7,738 bases of DNA from Clostridia bacterium. GTDB taxonomy: Bacteria; Bacillota; Clostridia; Oscillospirales; CAG-272. Location of the stretch: contig JAQXKW010000238.1 in the NCBI GenBank assembly GCA_029010655.1, forward strand, positions 1 through 7,738. The letters run 5' to 3'. A program made the translations under genes and the position numbers. The number at the start of each line of letters is the position of its first letter. Positions within the stretch are counted from its first letter, which is position 1. The notes under the pieces are model-generated. The model was given only the letters and a program-made list of their open reading frames with translations, searched no databases and was not told the DNA's origin. Positions 1-6,699 of the stretch are shown piece by piece.

Positions 1-1
1 G

Positions 2-61
2 TTCATCTGCTTATTCTCGGCATATTGCGCCTTTATCTGGGCGTATAATGCTCTTTCATAA
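2..61 (+). CDS. C-terminal end of an unidentified membrane protein (partial, runs off the left edge)
   Basis: The frame starting at position 2 is open from the window edge to a TAA at 59-61 and reads FICLFSAYCAFIWAYNALS, a hydrophobic and aromatic stretch typical of a last transmembrane helix. The stop lies 22 bases before a perfect 10-bp hairpin followed by CTTTTTC on the plus strand, which is the right place for its terminator. The same bases read on the minus strand also give an open, hydrophilic stretch, but that frame has no start codon downstream of the terminator, so the plus-strand reading is preferred. Only 19 residues are visible and no family can be assigned. Confidence 0.4.
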   Translation, partial: FICLFSAYCAFIWAYNALS

Positions 62-83
62 AGCCGACAATTATTTTGAAAAG

Positions 84-117
84 AAAGCCCTTCCCGCTTT
101 TTGAGAAGGGCTTTTTC
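84..117. terminator. Bidirectional rho-independent terminator between convergent genes
   Basis: Perfect 10-bp stem AAAGCCCTTC (84-93) with GAAGGGCTTT (105-114) and an 11-nt loop. On the plus strand it runs into a T-run (112-116). On the minus strand it is followed by TTTCTTTTC. It lies 19 bases past the stop of the minus-strand REC-GGDEF-EAL-REC-GGDEF gene and 22 bases past the stop of the plus-strand partial gene, so it can end both transcripts. Confidence 0.85.
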
Positions 118-135
118 TATAACATTAAGCTAAAA

Positions 136-2724
136 TTATTCATCCCACAAGAAGCAGCTGCCTTTGCTTTCACGTTTTGCACGGTACAGGGCTTTATCAG
201 CGTGCTCCACCAGCTTTTCCGTAATGCGGTCTGCATTGTCGCAGAAGGCGACGCCACCTGAGCAGGACGCACGGGCGCTGTCTTCTCCGTAGCATTCGCT
301 GAACAGCCGACACAGCTCCTCACCTTTTTCAAGCGCTGTCTGCCGGTCGCCCACGTGCTTTTTCACGGCGATAAACTCGTCTCCGCCGTAGCGGCACAGT
401 ATATCGTCCTCCTCTGTATTGCGGCGAAGCAGTTCGGCAAACGAGCTTATAAGTCGGTCGCCTGTAACATGACCTCTGGAATCGTTAGTTTGTTTCAGAT
501 TGTCAAGGTCAAACAAGTATACAGCCAAAGGCATGTCATCGGTTCTCAGCGCTTTGAACGCCGCAAAAAATCCCCGTCTGTTCAAAAGTCCGGTAAGGTG
601 GTCGCGGTATGCCTCATTCCTCAGAGAGGTTTCCCGTCTATGTGCTTCCGCCAGCTCAATAAGGCTTCGTATCCGTTTCACCAAGTCGAACATGGGGTGC
701 TGTTTGCAAAGATAATCGTCCGCCTGCGACGTTTGCGGATATTTCTCCGCCTCGTCACTGCAATCAAGAACCGCCAGAACGGGAATCTCCCAGAAGGCAG
801 GGTCTCGCCGCAAAGCATTCATCACGGCTTCTGCGCCTTTATCAGGCAAGGTCATGCTCAGAATAACTGCACATATTCCGCCGGAGCCAAGCTCCTCAAC
901 GGCAGCCAATGCGCTCTCTGCATTATCAGCCTCGCGTACGGAATACTGCCGTTCAAAGGCTTTGTTTACCTTTTTACGGTACTCCTCCTTCTCATCAACA
1001 ACCAAAAGCTTAATTGTTTCGTCTGCCTTGCGGTGCAAAATCTCGGCAGCGGAATCCGTTCTGCCGCGCTGTCTCTTACACAGCTCCTCAAACTCCTTTA
1101 CAGGCAAGGGTTTAGAGAAAAGATAGCCTTGAACAATATCGCAGTCAACCGCCTGTAAGCGATGCATCTGCTCCCGTGTCTCTACCCCTTCCGCAACCAC
1201 GCTCAGGTGCATTCTGTGAGCCATATTTATAACATCGGATATAAGGCTCTTCCCCGCCGGCTTTTTCATTTCGCTGCGAATAAAATTCATATCCAGCTTC
1301 AAAGCGTCCACGTTTACCTGACCCAGCATGGTCAGGGAGGAATATCCGCTTCCGAAATCGTCCAGATCCACGGCAAAGCCCAGAGAACGAAGCTCATCTA
1401 TGGTATTGATAATTATTTCGGGTCGCTCCGTATAAGCGCTCTCCGTCATTTCTATACGCAGATACGAAGGCTCTATATCATATTTTTTAACAAGCGCGGA
1501 AACGGTTTCCGCGATGGAGATACGGTATACATCCGCCCTGGACACGTTAACGGAAACAGGAAACAGGGGATACCCTTTTTCCTTCCACTCGTGCAAAAGT
1601 CGGCACACCCTTTCCCAGATATGCACATCAAGACGGGTTATAAATCCGTTTTTTTCAAACAGCGGAACAAACTGACCGGGAGCAAGAAGTCCCAGCTCGG
1701 GATGATTCCATCGAACAAGCGCCTCCGCCCCTACCATACGTTTATCCGTAAGGCTGTATTTAGGCTGGAGATACACTTCAAAGCTATCGTTTAATATAGA
1801 GCTCTCCACGGAATCCGTTAATGTCTTTTCAAATATGAGTTTGTCTCGCATAGACTCGTCGTATATGGCAAAAAGCCGGTTATACTTCCCTTTTATACTG
1901 CTTACGGCAAGTCTTGCCCGGTCGCACATTTGTTCAACGGGAAGGGAGCGGTCCGTTATTTCATAAATACCCCAGCGCATGACAGCATGCTTCATCTCCG
2001 GCGGCATTGTATCCAACAGCAGTTTCTTAAAGTTATCTCTGTCCCAGCGTTCCTCATCTTTTTTCTGCAGGCAGAAAAAGCGGTCTGCGCTGAAACGGCT
2101 GCAAAATCCCGTTTCCCCTACTGCTTTTTTTGCAATCTCGGCGATTTTTTGAAGCAGAAGGTCGCCCATTTCCGTTCCGTATGTATCGTTATACAGCTTA
2201 AAGTTTTCAATATTGGAACCGACTATTGTATACTCCTGTTCGGGATTGTTCGCAAGCTCCTTTGCAACCATTTCATAGAAATACTCTTTGTTATAAAGTC
2301 CGGTCAGCCTATCGTATTTCAGTCTGTTTACAACAGCGGCAGTTTCCCGAAGATTAATAAGGCTTGCTATTCTGTGCAAAACGACCTCGGGGCGGTACGG
2401 TTTAGGAACAAAGTCGGTAGCTCCGTGGGAGAGAGCGGCAATTTCCGCCGCGTCTCCGCTGCTTTGCGTTGTGACTATAACGGGGATAAGCGAAAGCTCA
2501 TTATCCTCCTTGATTTTATCCAAAAAAGCAAAGCCGTCCATAACAGGCATAATAAGGTCCAAAAGGATAAGAGAGACGGCTCCCTTATCACGATTCAGTA
2601 TTTCCAGCGCTTCTTCGCCGTTTTCCGCTTCAAGAACCTTATATTTGTCCGATAAAATCTCGATAAGTATCTCTCGGTTTATTAAGTGGTCTTCGACCAC
2701 CAGTATAGTTCTCTTATCTTCCAT
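136..2724 (-). CDS. Five-domain c-di-GMP response regulator, REC-GGDEF-EAL-REC-GGDEF
   Basis: Cytoplasmic response regulator of about 862 residues predicted to make and break cyclic di-GMP. Numbering is from ATG 2724, chosen over GTG 2730 because GAGTGG sits 7 nt before the ATG but only 1 nt before the GTG. REC1 (about 5-120) is complete: acidic pair E11/D12, phosphoacceptor D56, T85/T86, K108. GGDEF1 (about 138-290) is degenerate, with SADRF at 212-216 in place of GGDEF, so it is probably a non-catalytic regulatory domain. EAL (about 300-550) looks active: EALVRW from 334, N393, E425, DDFGSGYSS from 455, K476, E512, QGYLFSKP from 532. REC2 (about 571-690) has S623 where the phosphoacceptor Asp belongs and is a pseudo-receiver. 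GGDEF2 (about 706-855) is canonical (GGDEF 780-784) but has EEDD at 771-774 instead of the RxxD inhibitory site. No transmembrane segment. It probably shares a transcript with the 7TM-GGDEF gene 107 bases upstream. The kinase that phosphorylates REC1 is not in this window. Confidence 0.95.
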   Translation of the reverse strand: MEDKRTILVVEDHLINREILIEILSDKYKVLEAENGEEALEILNRDKGAVSLILLDLIMPVMDGFAFLDKIKEDNELSLIPVIVTTQSSGDAAEIAALSHGATDFVPKPYRPEVVLHRIASLINLRETAAVVNRLKYDRLTGLYNKEYFYEMVAKELANNPEQEYTIVGSNIENFKLYNDTYGTEMGDLLLQKIAEIAKKAVGETGFCSRFSADRFFCLQKKDEERWDRDNFKKLLLDTMPPEMKHAVMRWGIYEITDRSLPVEQMCDRARLAVSSIKGKYNRLFAIYDESMRDKLIFEKTLTDSVESSILNDSFEVYLQPKYSLTDKRMVGAEALVRWNHPELGLLAPGQFVPLFEKNGFITRLDVHIWERVCRLLHEWKEKGYPLFPVSVNVSRADVYRISIAETVSALVKKYDIEPSYLRIEMTESAYTERPEIIINTIDELRSLGFAVDLDDFGSGYSSLTMLGQVNVDALKLDMNFIRSEMKKPAGKSLISDVINMAHRMHLSVVAEGVETREQMHRLQAVDCDIVQGYLFSKPLPVKEFEELCKRQRGRTDSAAEILHRKADETIKLLVVDEKEEYRKKVNKAFERQYSVREADNAESALAAVEELGSGGICAVILSMTLPDKGAEAVMNALRRDPAFWEIPVLAVLDCSDEAEKYPQTSQADDYLCKQHPMFDLVKRIRSLIELAEAHRRETSLRNEAYRDHLTGLLNRRGFFAAFKALRTDDMPLAVYLFDLDNLKQTNDSRGHVTGDRLISSFAELLRRNTEEDDILCRYGGDEFIAVKKHVGDRQTALEKGEELCRLFSECYGEDSARASCSGGVAFCDNADRITEKLVEHADKALYRAKRESKGSCFLWDE

Positions 2725-2803
2725 ACTCACACCACTCGTTTTCTTTAATGATATTGATCATTTCGGGTTTGCGGGCAATGATAAATCCGTCTGCTTTCCG
2801 CAT
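2714..2803 (-). CDS. Candidate 29-aa small protein overlapping the response-regulator start
   Basis: The spacer between the two c-di-GMP genes contains ATG 2803 followed by 29 codons and TAA at 2716-2714. The peptide begins MRKADGFIIARKPEM and ends EWCEYGR, a mixed, protein-like composition. Its last 11 bases overlap the ATG of the downstream gene (2724), the usual geometry of translational coupling. The frame is open further upstream into the end of the sensor gene but has no better start there. Against it: no recognisable Shine-Dalgarno precedes ATG 2803, and a 90-base open frame can occur by chance. No family is recognised. Confidence 0.3.
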   Translation of the reverse strand: MRKADGFIIARKPEMINIIKENEWCEYGR

Positions 2804-2831
2804 ACAAATCAGCGGAGCTTTATATAAGCTT

Positions 2832-4442
2832 CTATGTGTTATAAATCTTTTCGTACCATTGCTGTTTGTTTTTATACATACGCTCGTCAGCTTTTACCAA
2901 AAGCTCCTGCTTGGAAAGCCCCGGAAAATCGTCGGACAGTGCATAGCCGCTTGCAAAGTATATGGACGGCCCATCGTCCGATTTGTTATACTCGTCCACA
3001 GCGGCGTGCAGGGCGGCGTCATAATACTCCATTTTTTCACGGGTTGCGTTTCTTACAAGCACGGTAAACTCATCGCCGCCCCAACGGCACAGAAATTCAT
3101 CTGCGCCCATGGTTTTCTGCAATATCCCGGCAAATTCCGTAATTATTCTGTCTCCGGTTTTATGGCCCAAGGTATCGTTTGTATGCTTCAGGCTGTTCAG
3201 GTCGAGCATCATTATACCGACAGATTCCTTTTCAAGCACGGCTTCTTCCACAAACTCGTCCCAACGGGCCTTGTTATAAAGTTTGGTTTTCTGGTCAATA
3301 TATGCTTTTTTGTTAATATTAAGAATTGTGTCCGACAGATAGTAAACCGCATATATGATAAGGGCGCACAGGGTAACCATCATGCCGGAGGAAGTGCCGC
3401 GAATATAGAAAAATACCAAATCGGAAACGGCACCCACAACCAAAAGAATAATAAACAGCATGGTATGGTGGTCCCCTTTGCCATTACGCAAAGTCATACA
3501 AACAGTTACGACAAGCACCAATATATCAATAATGAGCATCACATGGCAAACCGTCAGCATTTCCCGCAAATCCGCAACGCCGAAAATCTGACATACAAGC
3601 ACGCCAAAGGCCGCAAGGCAGGTTATTATTGCGGAAATTCTCAAAGCAACGCTCCCGCTTCCCATATGGTGATCGTCTATAAACATCAGCATGGGAACCG
3701 CAACGATAAACAGCACCGCTATTGTTATATATCCCAGCGCCATTGTATGCTCTCTGAAAATGACAGAGGAATAACGGACATCCGTAATACGCCAAATTCC
3801 TATCAGCAGCGAGAAATTCCCCAGGTAAAACAAATCTCTTGAGGAAGTGTTTTTCGTAAAAATAAAGTATAGCTGAACAGCTATAAACACAAGTCCCAGT
3901 ATCACACACAAAACGGTCAGCAAAAGCTGGGGCAGGTCTGCGTTTAACTGTTGCATAAAAACGGAATATTCCGGACCCACTTTGAATTCTATTTCCCTGT
4001 TCAGGACACTTTTATAAACGGGAGTCACCGTTACGGTGACCTGCCGTCCCTCGTCAGACGGGTATACGGGTATTACAACCCAGTTACTGCTGGGGGATGA
4101 GCCTATACGGTTATTTTCGTCAGGCGCCAAGCTGTAAACAAGCTCGCCGTCGAAGCGAACATCCGCATAGCTGTGAACAAGATAAAATACAAGGCAGGCT
4201 TCGTTTGTGTCCGTGTTTTCCAAGGTCCAGCTGTATTCCCTGCGAACGCCCATGGGAGCGGAGGAGTCCTCAAGCTCCGTTTTAGTGTAGTTTTCAACCT
4301 TTTGCACCGGAGCCGTCTCCCGTGCAGAAAACACCCTGATATTTTCAAAAGCAAGCATATATACGGCAAAGGCAATGAACAGCACGCATAATGCGGCATA
4401 CATAATATCAGTTGCCTTTTTAAGTGCCGTTTCTTTTTTCAA
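2832..4442 (-). CDS. Membrane-bound diguanylate cyclase: extracytoplasmic sensor, 7TM region, GGDEF
   Basis: Predicted sensor that converts two GTP to cyclic di-GMP in response to an outside signal. Numbering is from TTG 4442: AGAGGT lies 7 nt before it, whereas the longer GTG start at 4451 leaves only 1 nt. TM1 is about 13-32. An extracytoplasmic, probably beta-rich domain spans about 33-172. Seven more hydrophobic helices lie between about 173 and 373 (a 7TMR-DISM-like plan), then a short linker and a GGDEF domain to residue 536. The cyclase domain has KTKLYNK near 385, metal-ligand region MMLDLNSLKHTND with D414, and an intact GGDEF at 455-459. The RxxD inhibitory site is absent (GADE at 446-449). 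It has its own promoter at 4481-4509 and no terminator after it, so it should be co-transcribed with the response regulator. The stop is TAG. The ligand is unknown; the neighbouring binding lipoprotein is a candidate partner (inference). Confidence 0.92.
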   Translation of the reverse strand: MKKETALKKATDIMYAALCVLFIAFAVYMLAFENIRVFSARETAPVQKVENYTKTELEDSSAPMGVRREYSWTLENTDTNEACLVFYLVHSYADVRFDGELVYSLAPDENNRIGSSPSSNWVVIPVYPSDEGRQVTVTVTPVYKSVLNREIEFKVGPEYSVFMQQLNADLPQLLLTVLCVILGLVFIAVQLYFIFTKNTSSRDLFYLGNFSLLIGIWRITDVRYSSVIFREHTMALGYITIAVLFIVAVPMLMFIDDHHMGSGSVALRISAIITCLAAFGVLVCQIFGVADLREMLTVCHVMLIIDILVLVVTVCMTLRNGKGDHHTMLFIILLVVGAVSDLVFFYIRGTSSGMMVTLCALIIYAVYYLSDTILNINKKAYIDQKTKLYNKARWDEFVEEAVLEKESVGIMMLDLNSLKHTNDTLGHKTGDRIITEFAGILQKTMGADEFLCRWGGDEFTVLVRNATREKMEYYDAALHAAVDEYNKSDDGPSIYFASGYALSDDFPGLSKQELLVKADERMYKNKQQWYEKIYNT

Positions 4443-4480
4443 TATTAACACCTCTGATACGGTAATTCTTTATTTCTACC

Positions 4481-4509
4481 ATTGTATCATAATTATGACA
4501 AACATTCAA
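4481..4509 (-). promoter_or_regulatory. Sigma-A promoter of the 7TM-GGDEF / response-regulator transcript
   Basis: Read on the minus strand: -35 TTGAAT (4509-4504), 17-bp spacer, -10 TACAAT (4486-4481) preceded by TG one base upstream (extended -10). Transcription should start near 4474, leaving a short leader of about 30 nt with AGAGGT just before the TTG start at 4442. There is no room for a riboswitch in that leader. Confidence 0.75.
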
Positions 4510-4511
4510 GC

Positions 4512-4571
4512 GTTTTCACATAAAACTTCATTTTCGGCAAGTATGTGACAGAAAGCAGTAAATATATGACA
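4512..4571. promoter_or_regulatory. Candidate operator sites upstream of the sensor promoter
   Basis: Two 16-base boxes in direct orientation, CGGCAAGTATGTGACA (4535-4550) and CAGTAAATATATGACA (4556-4571), match at 12 of 16 positions. All four differences are transitions. They repeat every 21 bp, two helical turns, and lie 26 bp upstream of the -35. A separate dyad GTTTT-N5-AAAAC (4512-4526) sits just upstream of the -35. This resembles an activator or response-regulator binding region, but no binding protein can be named. Confidence 0.3.
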
Positions 4572-4613
4572 TTTTAATGCTTTTTATATAAAAACCGGAT
4601 TTTCGGAAAACAA

Positions 4614-4652
4614 GAAAAAATTAAAAGCCCCGGACGGCTTTGCCGTCGGGGC
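4614..4652 (-). terminator. Rho-independent terminator of the binding-lipoprotein gene
   Basis: GC-rich stem of 11 bp with a single-base bulge (4627-4638 pairing with 4642-4652) and a 3-nt loop. On the minus strand it is followed by TTTTAATTTTTTCTT. It begins 17 bases after the TGA of the lipoprotein gene, separating that gene from the c-di-GMP transcript, which has its own promoter further on. Confidence 0.9.
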
Positions 4653-4668
4653 CTTACGAATGCCATAA

Positions 4669-6513
4669 TCATTTCAGAGTAATATAATCCTCGGGTTCCG
4701 TAACAGTGCCGCCGTCCTTAATATACGCCGTCCATTCGTCCTTCACTCTTACTTCGGAATTTTCAAACACACGGCTTTCATCCTGAAGCAAGGAAGCCAT
4801 ATTTGCCGCCGTATTAAGGCAGGTCACCGTAAAGGTGTCCCCGTCCTTGATTTCCTTGCCGTCCCTTAAGACACGCTTCAAAACATACGCTCCGTCTTTT
4901 TCCTGCACATCAATTGAAATGCCGCTTACTGTGGGCAGAGAGCCACGGTTAATAGGGTTAAATCCGCCCTCGATGCCCTCCACATAGGCTTTGACGGTTT
5001 CCTTCAGCTCGGCGCCGGTCATTTCCCTGTGCCATGCCTCCAAAGGATTCGGCATTATCATATTTCCCACAGCTTTTTCCGTGTAATCCACCTTAAACAC
5101 CGAACCTGTAAAGCTGTTTGCAGGTGCTATCAGCACGTCGGTGCCGTAATGCCCACGCAGGGAGTTTGCCATAGCGGAATAGGATGCATTACCGCCCTTT
5201 CTGTGGAAAATATTAGAGTATCCCTTTTCCAAAGACAGCACGGTCTCGTCGGGAGTGTTATCGGTATCTCTCAGCTGAGAGTCAAAAGCCTCATATGCCT
5301 GCTTTGAGTCGTATTCGCCCGAGAGCATTTTTGTGACAACATTCTTTGACACGGAGAAAAAGTCGTTGGAGGCTATACGGATATACAGATGGTTTTGGTC
5401 AATCAGCGGTTTTATGTTATCAAGATAAGGAGACAGCTGAAGATCTATGTTCTGACTGTATGCTATTACATTTCCGCCGTTGGACAGGAAATTCTGCGCT
5501 TTTTCGGAAAGCATCACGTTCAAAACCTGCATTGCCTTTTCCTGTCGGGTTTTATCCTTTGCCAGTTCACCGTTCAGCGCTACCTGGAACTGAGGATAGG
5601 TCAACAGCCACTGCTCGCCGTTCTGTCCGAAATAGGGCAGAAATACTGCGTCAACGCCGTTGTTTTGAAACTCAATCGTGTTCCATCCGCCGGACCGGAT
5701 AATTGCCGCCTTACCCTCGCTGAACATATTTATCACAGGAGTATAGTCAAGCTCTGCGTCATCGGCGGTGAGCCTCGTATCCTTGATAAACTGCTCCATT
5801 CGCTCAAATGCCTCAGGCCAGATTGTGTCATCAAGGCCAAGGATGCTCATATCATCGGGATCCTCATAGCCGCTGCGCCACATACTTCCCTCCAGGGAGA
5901 CGATTTCGGGAATGGACAGTCCCTGCAAAATCTCCATGCAGGTATAGTCATAGGAGAAATCGGCAACAAATCCCCTAATCCCCGCTTTTTCAAATTCCCG
6001 GCAGGCATACACAAAGCTATCGTAATCAGTAGGCAACGGAATATTGTACTGCTCAAAAAGCCCTCTGTTGGCAACGAATCCGTCTAAATCACCGCACATG
6101 GGAAGCCAGTTGACCGTGCCGTCCGTATTGGTGAAATTTTCGAGATAGGAATAGTATACGGATCCCGCCGCCTCGGTTGTGGACAAGTCCAGCAAACTGT
6201 CCTTCAGCTCCGCAGCATCATGCAGAGAAAAGCGGCGGCAGGTAATAATATCAGGCAAAGCCCCGTTCTCATTCATAAACTTGTAGAAATCCAGGTCATT
6301 GTTTCCCACAACAAACTGAATATTAACATCGGGAAGCTGTTCCTGAATATACGGAGCGTAGTCGTTATACAGAGCGGTGCTCCACAAATAGACAGTTATA
6401 GTGTCTGCATCTTCTCTCGCCGTGTTTCTCGCACTGCAACCGGACAAAAGCGACAGCAGAAGCATCACCGCCGAAACAACCGATATGAGGCTTATTCCTT
6501 TTCTGTTCTTCAT
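4669..6513 (-). CDS. Lipoprotein: solute-binding domain fused to a 5'-nucleotidase C-terminal domain
   Basis: Surface-anchored protein of 614 residues. A basic N-terminus and hydrophobic helix (about 5-24) end in the lipobox LLSGC, with C26 as the lipidated cysteine. Residues about 38-415 resemble family-1 (sugar-type) ABC solute-binding proteins: TITVYLWSTALYNDY near the start, LPDIITC near 86, WLPMCGDLDGFVANRGLFEQYNIPLPT written here only by ends (136-162), FSEGKAAIIRSGGW near 264. Residues about 443-614 resemble the 5'-nucleotidase C-terminal substrate-binding domain: TDVLIAPANSF (458-468), GNMIMPNPLEAWHREMTG (483-500), PTVSGISIDV (527-536), DGKEIKDGDTFTVT (551-564). The metallophosphoesterase half that normally precedes this domain is absent, and the usual NxGGIR motif reads APANSF, so hydrolysis is not expected. 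No transporter genes adjoin it. ATG 6513 has AAGGA 12 nt upstream, rather far. It has its own promoter and terminator. A receptor role next to the 7TM-GGDEF sensor is inferred. Confidence 0.88.
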   Translation of the reverse strand: MKNRKGISLISVVSAVMLLLSLLSGCSARNTAREDADTITVYLWSTALYNDYAPYIQEQLPDVNIQFVVGNNDLDFYKFMNENGALPDIITCRRFSLHDAAELKDSLLDLSTTEAAGSVYYSYLENFTNTDGTVNWLPMCGDLDGFVANRGLFEQYNIPLPTDYDSFVYACREFEKAGIRGFVADFSYDYTCMEILQGLSIPEIVSLEGSMWRSGYEDPDDMSILGLDDTIWPEAFERMEQFIKDTRLTADDAELDYTPVINMFSEGKAAIIRSGGWNTIEFQNNGVDAVFLPYFGQNGEQWLLTYPQFQVALNGELAKDKTRQEKAMQVLNVMLSEKAQNFLSNGGNVIAYSQNIDLQLSPYLDNIKPLIDQNHLYIRIASNDFFSVSKNVVTKMLSGEYDSKQAYEAFDSQLRDTDNTPDETVLSLEKGYSNIFHRKGGNASYSAMANSLRGHYGTDVLIAPANSFTGSVFKVDYTEKAVGNMIMPNPLEAWHREMTGAELKETVKAYVEGIEGGFNPINRGSLPTVSGISIDVQEKDGAYVLKRVLRDGKEIKDGDTFTVTCLNTAANMASLLQDESRVFENSEVRVKDEWTAYIKDGGTVTEPEDYITLK

Positions 6514-6546
6514 AATACTTGCGTTTCCTTCCCGATACCCTTTTGC

Positions 6547-6565
6547 CGGTAAAACGGTTCTACCG
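6547..6565 (-). promoter_or_regulatory. Hairpin in the long leader of the lipoprotein mRNA
   Basis: The leader runs from about 6636 to 6514, some 120 nt. On the minus strand CGGTAGAA pairs with TTTTACCG (8 bp including one G-U) around a CCG loop. It lies 34-52 nt before the ATG and is not followed by a U-run, so it is not a terminator. The Shine-Dalgarno (AAGGA, complement of 6526-6530) lies outside it. Its role is unknown; no known riboswitch class is recognised. Confidence 0.35.
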
Positions 6566-6642
6566 CGGAATATCTTTTTCTTTGTTTATATCCGCTTATT
6601 AATACGGTATAATTTTTCCAATATATCAGTTTTGATAGTATA

Positions 6643-6671
6643 AGTATATCATTTGGTATTATGTTTGTCAA
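6643..6671 (-). promoter_or_regulatory. Strong sigma-A promoter of the binding-lipoprotein gene
   Basis: Minus strand: consensus -35 TTGACA (6671-6666), exactly 17 bp, -10 TATACT (6648-6643) with the extended TG one base upstream. The start should be near 6636. A perfect dyad TTGTC-AA-GACAA (6665-6676) covers the -35 and could be an operator. Confidence 0.85.
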
Positions 6672-6676
6672 GACAA
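6665..6676. promoter_or_regulatory. Inverted repeat over the -35 box, candidate repressor operator
   Basis: TTGTCAAGACAA is a perfect 5+2+5 dyad that includes the TTGACA hexamer of the lipoprotein promoter, so a protein bound there would compete with sigma factor. It is short, and part of it is forced by the -35 consensus, so it may be coincidental. Confidence 0.3.
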
Positions 6677-6699
6677 GTATACGGATTAAGGTATCAAAA

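Noticed and set aside
1..80. Minus-strand hydrophilic open stretch at the left edge (ERALYAQIKAQYAENKQ)
   Set aside because: There is no start codon between the terminator and this stretch. It is the complement of the hydrophobic plus-strand tail, and the terminator fits convergent genes.
355..1158. 267-codon plus-strand open frame
   Set aside because: Antisense to the second REC-GGDEF half of the response regulator, with no domain features of its own.
2811..2831. Possible terminator after the sensor gene (AGCTT-TATAT-AAGCT)
   Set aside because: Only a 5-bp AT-rich stem with no U-run, so read-through into the response-regulator gene is expected.
2748..3842. 364-codon plus-strand open frame
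   Set aside because: Antisense to the 7TM-GGDEF gene, which has clear domains and catalytic motifs. The plus-strand product is His/Gln/Asn-rich shadow sequence.
4443..4480. c-di-GMP riboswitch in front of the sensor gene
   Set aside because: The leader from the predicted start site is only about 30 nt, and no GEMM-like conserved sequence was recognised anywhere in the window.
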